Positions 7,001 to 8,776 of a DNA stretch of 8,776 nucleotides are shown here, piece after piece. The notes below the pieces were generated by a model. That model ran no database searches and had not been told where the DNA came from. It saw only the letters and a program-made list of their open reading frames with translations. Position numbers and translations under genes: made by a program. Origin of the DNA: Aquiluna sp. Its GTDB lineage: Bacteria; Actinomycetota; Actinomycetes; Actinomycetales; Microbacteriaceae. How positions within the stretch are numbered: position 1 is the first letter of the stretch; the number at the start of each line of letters is the position of its first letter. The stretch is taken from positions 20,072 through 28,847 of the forward strand of contig JALQVB010000004.1 in the NCBI GenBank assembly GCA_023260495.1, read 5' to 3'.

Positions 7001-7427
7001 TCTTGGCATCATCGGAGGATTCGGTGGAAGCCAACACCGGAACCCCAGCACGAATCGCGGCTGCCTTGGCGTTCACCTTGTCACCGGCAAGCTCCAGAAT
7101 CTCGGCGGCGGGCCCAACAAAAGTAATGCCATTAGCCTTGGCAGCCCTGGCTAAATCTGGGTTTTCACTCAGGAAGCCATAACCGGGATAAATGGCGTCC
7201 GCTCCAGCCGCCCTGGCAACCCGAATCATTTCTTCAACACTCAGATATGCGCGAACTGGTGAGCCCTCAGCTGAAATCTCATAGGCCTCGTCGGCTTTGA
7301 GGCGGTGAACCGAATTCCGATCCTCAAATGGGTAGACGGCAACCGTGCTGGCTCCAATTTCATAGGCAGCCCTAAATGCACGCACTGCAATCTCGCCACG
7401 GTTGGCTACGAGAATTTTTTTGAACAT
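4026..7427 (-). CDS. pyc: Pyruvate carboxylase (single-chain, biotin-dependent)
   Basis: A 1133-residue enzyme that carboxylates pyruvate to oxaloacetate with ATP and bicarbonate, replenishing the TCA cycle; it normally works as a cytosolic tetramer. The biotin carboxylase domain (about 1-450) has ATP-grasp GGGGRGMR 162-169, HERDCS 225-230 and EMNPRIQVEH 292-301 (Arg296, Glu300). The carboxyltransferase domain (about 525-820) has TDTTFRDAHQS 532-542 (metal ligand Asp533), AIKDMAG 706-712 (Lys708, the carbamylated metal-ligand position) and HLHTHD 735-740 (His737, His739). VTPSSKVVGD 871-880 carries the conserved Thr872. The C-terminal biotinyl domain has EAMKM 1096-1100, with biotin on Lys1099. 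Length matches the family. The ATG at 7427 is chosen because protein homology begins at MFKKILVANRGEIA and GAGG lies four bases after a gap upstream. The frame stays open to 7787, but those extra 120 residues are antisense to the ParA gene and do not resemble the family. It is the first gene of an operon with the MinD-like ATPase and def. Confidence 0.97.
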   Translation of the reverse strand: MFKKILVANRGEIAVRAFRAAYEIGASTVAVYPFEDRNSVHRLKADEAYEISAEGSPVRAYLSVEEMIRVARAAGADAIYPGYGFLSENPDLARAAKANGITFVGPAAEILELAGDKVNAKAAAIRAGVPVLASTESSDDAKTLIAQADGIGFPLYVKAVAGGGGRGMRKVDSAAELPAALEAAMNEAGSAFGDARVFLEQAVIRPRHIEVQILADTHGNIIHLHERDCSIQRRNQKVVEIAPAPKLDDELRQQLFKDAISFASEIGYQNAGTVEFLIETAGQNAGKHVFIEMNPRIQVEHTVTEEVTDVDLVQSQLRIAAGETLAELGLSQESIKPHGFALQCRITTEDPAAGFRPDTGMITTYRSPGGAGIRLDGGTASTGAEVSPHFDSMLVKLITRGRDFRSAVDRAKRALAEVRIRGVATNINFLQAVLDDETFASGELSTHFIDERPELLQARVSRDRGTKVLQWLAEVTVNKPYGERNGRIDPALKLPKLDLETAPTPGTKQLLDELGPEKFAAWMREQQRVLVTDTTFRDAHQSLLATRVRSKDLVAAVPYVSRVTPQLLSIEAWGGATYDVALRFLGEDPWERLAELRAQLPNVAIQMLLRGRNTVGYTPYPTEVTDAFVAEAASTGIDIFRIFDALNDVNQMEPAIRAVREQTGSIAEAGISYTANLSDPNEKLYTLDYYLKLADRMVEAGAHVLAIKDMAGLLRPAAAATLVTALRERFDLPVHLHTHDTAGGQLATLLAAVDAGVDAVDVASAPMAGTTSQPSMSALVAALSNTERDTQIDLDSVTDLEPYWEAVRGVYAPFESGLAGPTGRVYRHEIPGGQLSNLRQQAIALGLGDRFELVEEMYAAANKMLGRPPKVTPSSKVVGDLALHLVAVGADPADFEANPEKYDIPDSVIGFMAGELGDLPGGWPEPFRSKVLAGRKVDISITPISAEDKSALDSADASVRRSKLNQLLFPAPTKEFERVRATYGSLNNVATIDYLYGLDPEVEHVVELRKGLQLFVGLEAIGEADAKGFRTVMAKLNGQLRPVTVRDHSVTVAESSAEKADPNNPGHAAAPFTGVVTPKVEVGAQVAAGEPIASIEAMKMEATIAAPVAGKVVRLGVAGPTPVEGGDLIAVIE

Positions 7428-7446
7428 GGAACCTCGCTGAAATGTC

Positions 7447-7468
7447 GCCCGCCTAGTCGGTCGGCGGC
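7447..7468. repeat. G+C-rich imperfect inverted repeat in the pyc-parA gap
   Basis: GCC-C-GCC at 7447-7453 pairs with GGCGGC at 7463-7468 with one bulged C (7450) and a nine-base loop. It covers about a third of the gap, between the candidate shared -10 core and the pyc ribosome site. It could be an operator or a leader hairpin, or chance in G+C-rich DNA. Confidence 0.3.
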
Positions 7469-7479
7469 TTATAAAAGGG

Positions 7480-7485
7480 TAGCCT
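7480..7485 (+). promoter_or_regulatory. Possible leaderless-mRNA -10 box for the ParA gene
   Basis: TAGCCT fits the TAnnnT form of actinobacterial -10 boxes. It ends six bases before the A of the ATG, so transcription would start at or next to the start codon. This would explain the lack of a close ribosome binding site. No -35 box is apparent. Confidence 0.3.
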
Positions 7486-7491
7486 ATTCCA

Positions 7492-8421
7492 ATGCATGTT
7501 CTGAGTGTGAGCTCCCTAAAGGGCGGGGTTGGTAAGACCACGGTTGCCTTGGGGCTGGCATCAGCTGCACTGAACCGAGGCCTTAGAACACTGGTTGTCG
7601 ACCTAGATCCGCAGTGTGATGCAACCAGTGGCCTAGCGGCTCCGGCTGACAAAGGAAATTCGATCGCCGAGGTGTTGGCAAACCCGAAACCGCACATTGT
7701 TGAGCGAGCTATCGTGAGTTCCGGCTGGTCCTCTACCGCCACCATCGATGTGCTGGTGGGCTCTCCCAGATCGCTGCTGCTGGACAACCCGGCCCCGTCT
7801 GTGTCGGACGTTTGGAAGCTCGAGGAAGTCTTGGCTCAGCTTGAGGACCGCTACGACATGGTGCTGATTGACACACCACCCTCCATCAACGCCCTCACCA
7901 GAACGGCCTGGGTTGCTTCTGATCGAGTTGTTTTAGTAACCGAGCCCGCTCTTTATTCGGTAATTGCTGCGGACCGCGCTCGCAAAGCGATCGTCGAAAT
8001 TTCTGCAAAACTTTCACCAAGGCTCCAACTGCTTGGCGTTGTGGTCAATCGCCTTCGGCCCCAGTCGCATGAGCACGAGTACCGCATCCGCGAACTCAAA
8101 GAGATGTTTGGCGAGCAGCTTCTGATGCCCTACTTCGAAGAGCGAGCCGCCGTTCAGCAGTCGACCGGTGCTGCCAGACCAATACACTCATGGCCGGCCG
8201 AGGGTGCCGGTGAGGTTGCCAAGGGATTTGACTGGCTTTTGGCCGGAGCTATAAGCGACCTCGAAAATAATGCCGATAAGCGATCTCGGGTTGGTGTGGT
8301 TGATCGCTCAATGCGTGGACAGGGCGATCTTGGCGAGCTCGTCAATGTTGAAGTTCAAGAAGTTGCACCACAATCAAGGCGCAGAAAAAAGCGTCGCTGG
8401 TTTTCTAGGAAATCTTCCTAG
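7492..8421 (+). CDS. Orphan ParA-family ATPase with polybasic C-terminal tail
   Basis: A 309-residue deviant-Walker ATPase of the ParA/Soj type. Walker A is LKGGVGKTT at 9-17 (signature Lys10, catalytic Lys15), the switch motif is DLDPQCDAT at 37-45, and Walker B is LIDTPPS at 125-131 (Asp127). The core begins directly at residue 1, as in small ParA proteins, without an N-terminal helix-turn-helix. Residues 255-309 lie outside the usual core and end in RRRKKRRWFSRK at 296-307, a strongly basic stretch with Trp303 and Phe304. No parB, parS-like repeat, rsmG or origin feature is visible, so this is not evidently the chromosomal segregation operon. The ATG at 7492 has no good Shine-Dalgarno (AAAAGGG ends 12 bases before it), and a TAGCCT box ends seven bases upstream, so the mRNA may be leaderless. 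It diverges from pyc and overlaps the convergent MerR gene by 17 bases. Its cargo is unknown. Confidence 0.87.
   Translation: MHVLSVSSLKGGVGKTTVALGLASAALNRGLRTLVVDLDPQCDATSGLAAPADKGNSIAEVLANPKPHIVERAIVSSGWSSTATIDVLVGSPRSLLLDNPAPSVSDVWKLEEVLAQLEDRYDMVLIDTPPSINALTRTAWVASDRVVLVTEPALYSVIAADRARKAIVEISAKLSPRLQLLGVVVNRLRPQSHEHEYRIRELKEMFGEQLLMPYFEERAAVQQSTGAARPIHSWPAEGAGEVAKGFDWLLAGAISDLENNADKRSRVGVVDRSMRGQGDLGELVNVEVQEVAPQSRRRKKRRWFSRKSS
8405..8421. terminator. Perfect inverted repeat formed by the 17-base overlap of two convergent genes
   Basis: CTAGGAA (8405-8411) and TTCCTAG (8415-8421) are exact reverse complements around the three-base loop ATC. The repeat coincides base for base with the overlap of the ParA and MerR genes: TAG at 8419-8421 stops ParA and, read on the other strand, 8407-8405 stops MerR. 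A bidirectional hairpin at the end of both transcripts could serve as a terminator or 3'-end protector. There is no T-run after it in either direction, and a three-base loop with four G-C pairs is only moderately stable. Confidence 0.45.
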
Positions 8422-8776
8422 CTCTGCGAGCGGCCAACTCGTCCTGGATCTGCAGCTCTTCTGCGGCAAAGTCAACTAGGGTGGCCTCTACTTCGCGCAG
8501 TACCCTGCCAACTGCAATTCCGAATACGCCCTGACCCTGGCCGAGAAGGTCAATCACCTCATCTTGTGACGTGCAGAGATAAACCCTGGCGCCATCGCTC
8601 ATCAGGGTGGTGTTGGTCAAATCTGAAATACCGGCAGCGTGCAGCTGCTCGACAGCGATACGAATCTGCTGTAGCGAGACTCCGGTGTCCAATAGTCGCT
8701 TTACCAGCTTCAGCACAAGAATGTCGCGGAACGAGTAGAGCCTTTGAGATCCAGAGCCAGTGGCGGACTTGATTGA
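8405..8776 (-). CDS. MerR-family transcriptional regulator, Rv1830-like (N-terminus beyond the window)
   Basis: The reading frame is open to the window edge and yields 123 residues ending at TAG (8407-8405). The visible part starts just before the QRLYSFRDI segment, the second half of a MerR DNA-binding winged helix. The region LVKRLLDTGVSLQQIRIAVEQL follows, and then a C-terminal domain with TLMSDGARVYLCTS and the GQGVFGIAVGRVLREVE stretch. This pattern resembles, from memory, the Mycobacterium Rv1830 type of MerR protein, usually near a DUF151 bifunctional nuclease, the MerR regulator FtsR and the FHA protein GarA. The recognition helix and the true start are not in the window. The C-terminus is charged and overlaps the ParA gene by 17 bases. 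Family assignment is firm; the Rv1830 subgroup is recognition by eye. Confidence 0.85.
   Translation of the reverse strand, partial: SIKSATGSGSQRLYSFRDILVLKLVKRLLDTGVSLQQIRIAVEQLHAAGISDLTNTTLMSDGARVYLCTSQDEVIDLLGQGQGVFGIAVGRVLREVEATLVDFAAEELQIQDELAARRARKIS

Larger units (their letters stand above)
7428..7491. promoter_or_regulatory. Divergent promoter region between pyc and the ParA gene
   Basis: Only 64 bases separate two divergent starts. The palindrome TTATAA at 7469-7474 gives TATAAA on the plus strand (7470-7475) and TATAAG on the minus strand (7473-7468), so one A+T-rich core could act as -10 for both. For pyc, this would start near 7461 and leave a leader of about 33 bases with GAGG at 7435-7432. 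For ParA, TAGCCT at 7480-7485 is an alternative -10 that ends seven bases before the ATG. No good -35 box is visible for either direction. Confidence 0.35.

Noticed and set aside
7428..7787. 120-codon in-frame upstream extension of pyruvate carboxylase
   Set aside because: The extension is antisense to the ParA coding sequence, has no family resemblance, and pyruvate carboxylase homology begins exactly at the ATG at 7427 with a ribosome site.
7492..8421. Chromosomal parAB segregation locus near the replication origin
   Set aside because: There is no parB after the ParA gene (the next gene is convergent and MerR-like), and no rsmG, dnaA or parS-like palindromes are visible.
1..8776. tRNA, rRNA, CRISPR, insertion sequence or prophage features
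   Set aside because: Coding sequence covers nearly everything. The three gaps (140, 64 and 6 bases) hold no tRNA-like or direct-repeat array, and no transposase or integrase motifs appear in any frame.

Overview
This is a compact, gene-dense stretch of bacterial chromosome, most likely from an actinobacterium of the Microbacteriaceae type (possibly a small-genome aquatic lineage; this is inference). The evidence is mid-50s G+C by eye, an Rv1830-type MerR regulator, a FadD15-type acyl-CoA synthetase of 599 aa, an actinobacterial MinD-like ATPase, and very short or negative gene spacing. Seven protein genes fill almost the whole window. I see no tRNA, rRNA, insertion sequence, prophage or CRISPR array, and the only non-coding gaps are 140, 64 and 6 bases.

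Layout. 1-525 (minus, cut by the window edge) is the N-terminal half of a ROK-family glucokinase. It diverges, across a 140-base promoter region, from a long-chain acyl-CoA synthetase (666-2465, plus). That gene converges on and overlaps by 11 bases a three-gene minus-strand operon read in the order pyruvate carboxylase (7427-4026), MinD/ParA-like ATPase (4019-2946) and peptide deformylase (2949-2455). The operon genes are separated by 6 bases and then overlap by 4. A second, different ParA ATPase (7492-8421, plus) diverges from pyruvate carboxylase across 64 bases. It converges on and overlaps by 17 bases a MerR-family regulator (8405 to beyond 8776, minus, N-terminus missing).

Functionally, glucokinase phosphorylates glucose for glycolysis, pyruvate carboxylase refills oxaloacetate, acyl-CoA synthetase activates fatty acids, and deformylase matures nascent proteins. 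The two P-loop ATPases of the ParA/MinD superfamily flank the pyruvate carboxylase gene. Neither has a recognisable partner (ParB, MinE, or ESX secretion genes) in the window, and their roles are open.

The best second-look items are the orphan MinD-like ATPase inside the pyruvate carboxylase-deformylase operon, the orphan ParA with a polybasic aromatic tail, and hairpins embedded in coding sequence at both convergent junctions. One of these is a perfect inverted repeat that is exactly coextensive with the 17-base gene overlap and carries both stop codons. I did not see an evident new multi-gene system; most of the window is core metabolism and housekeeping.
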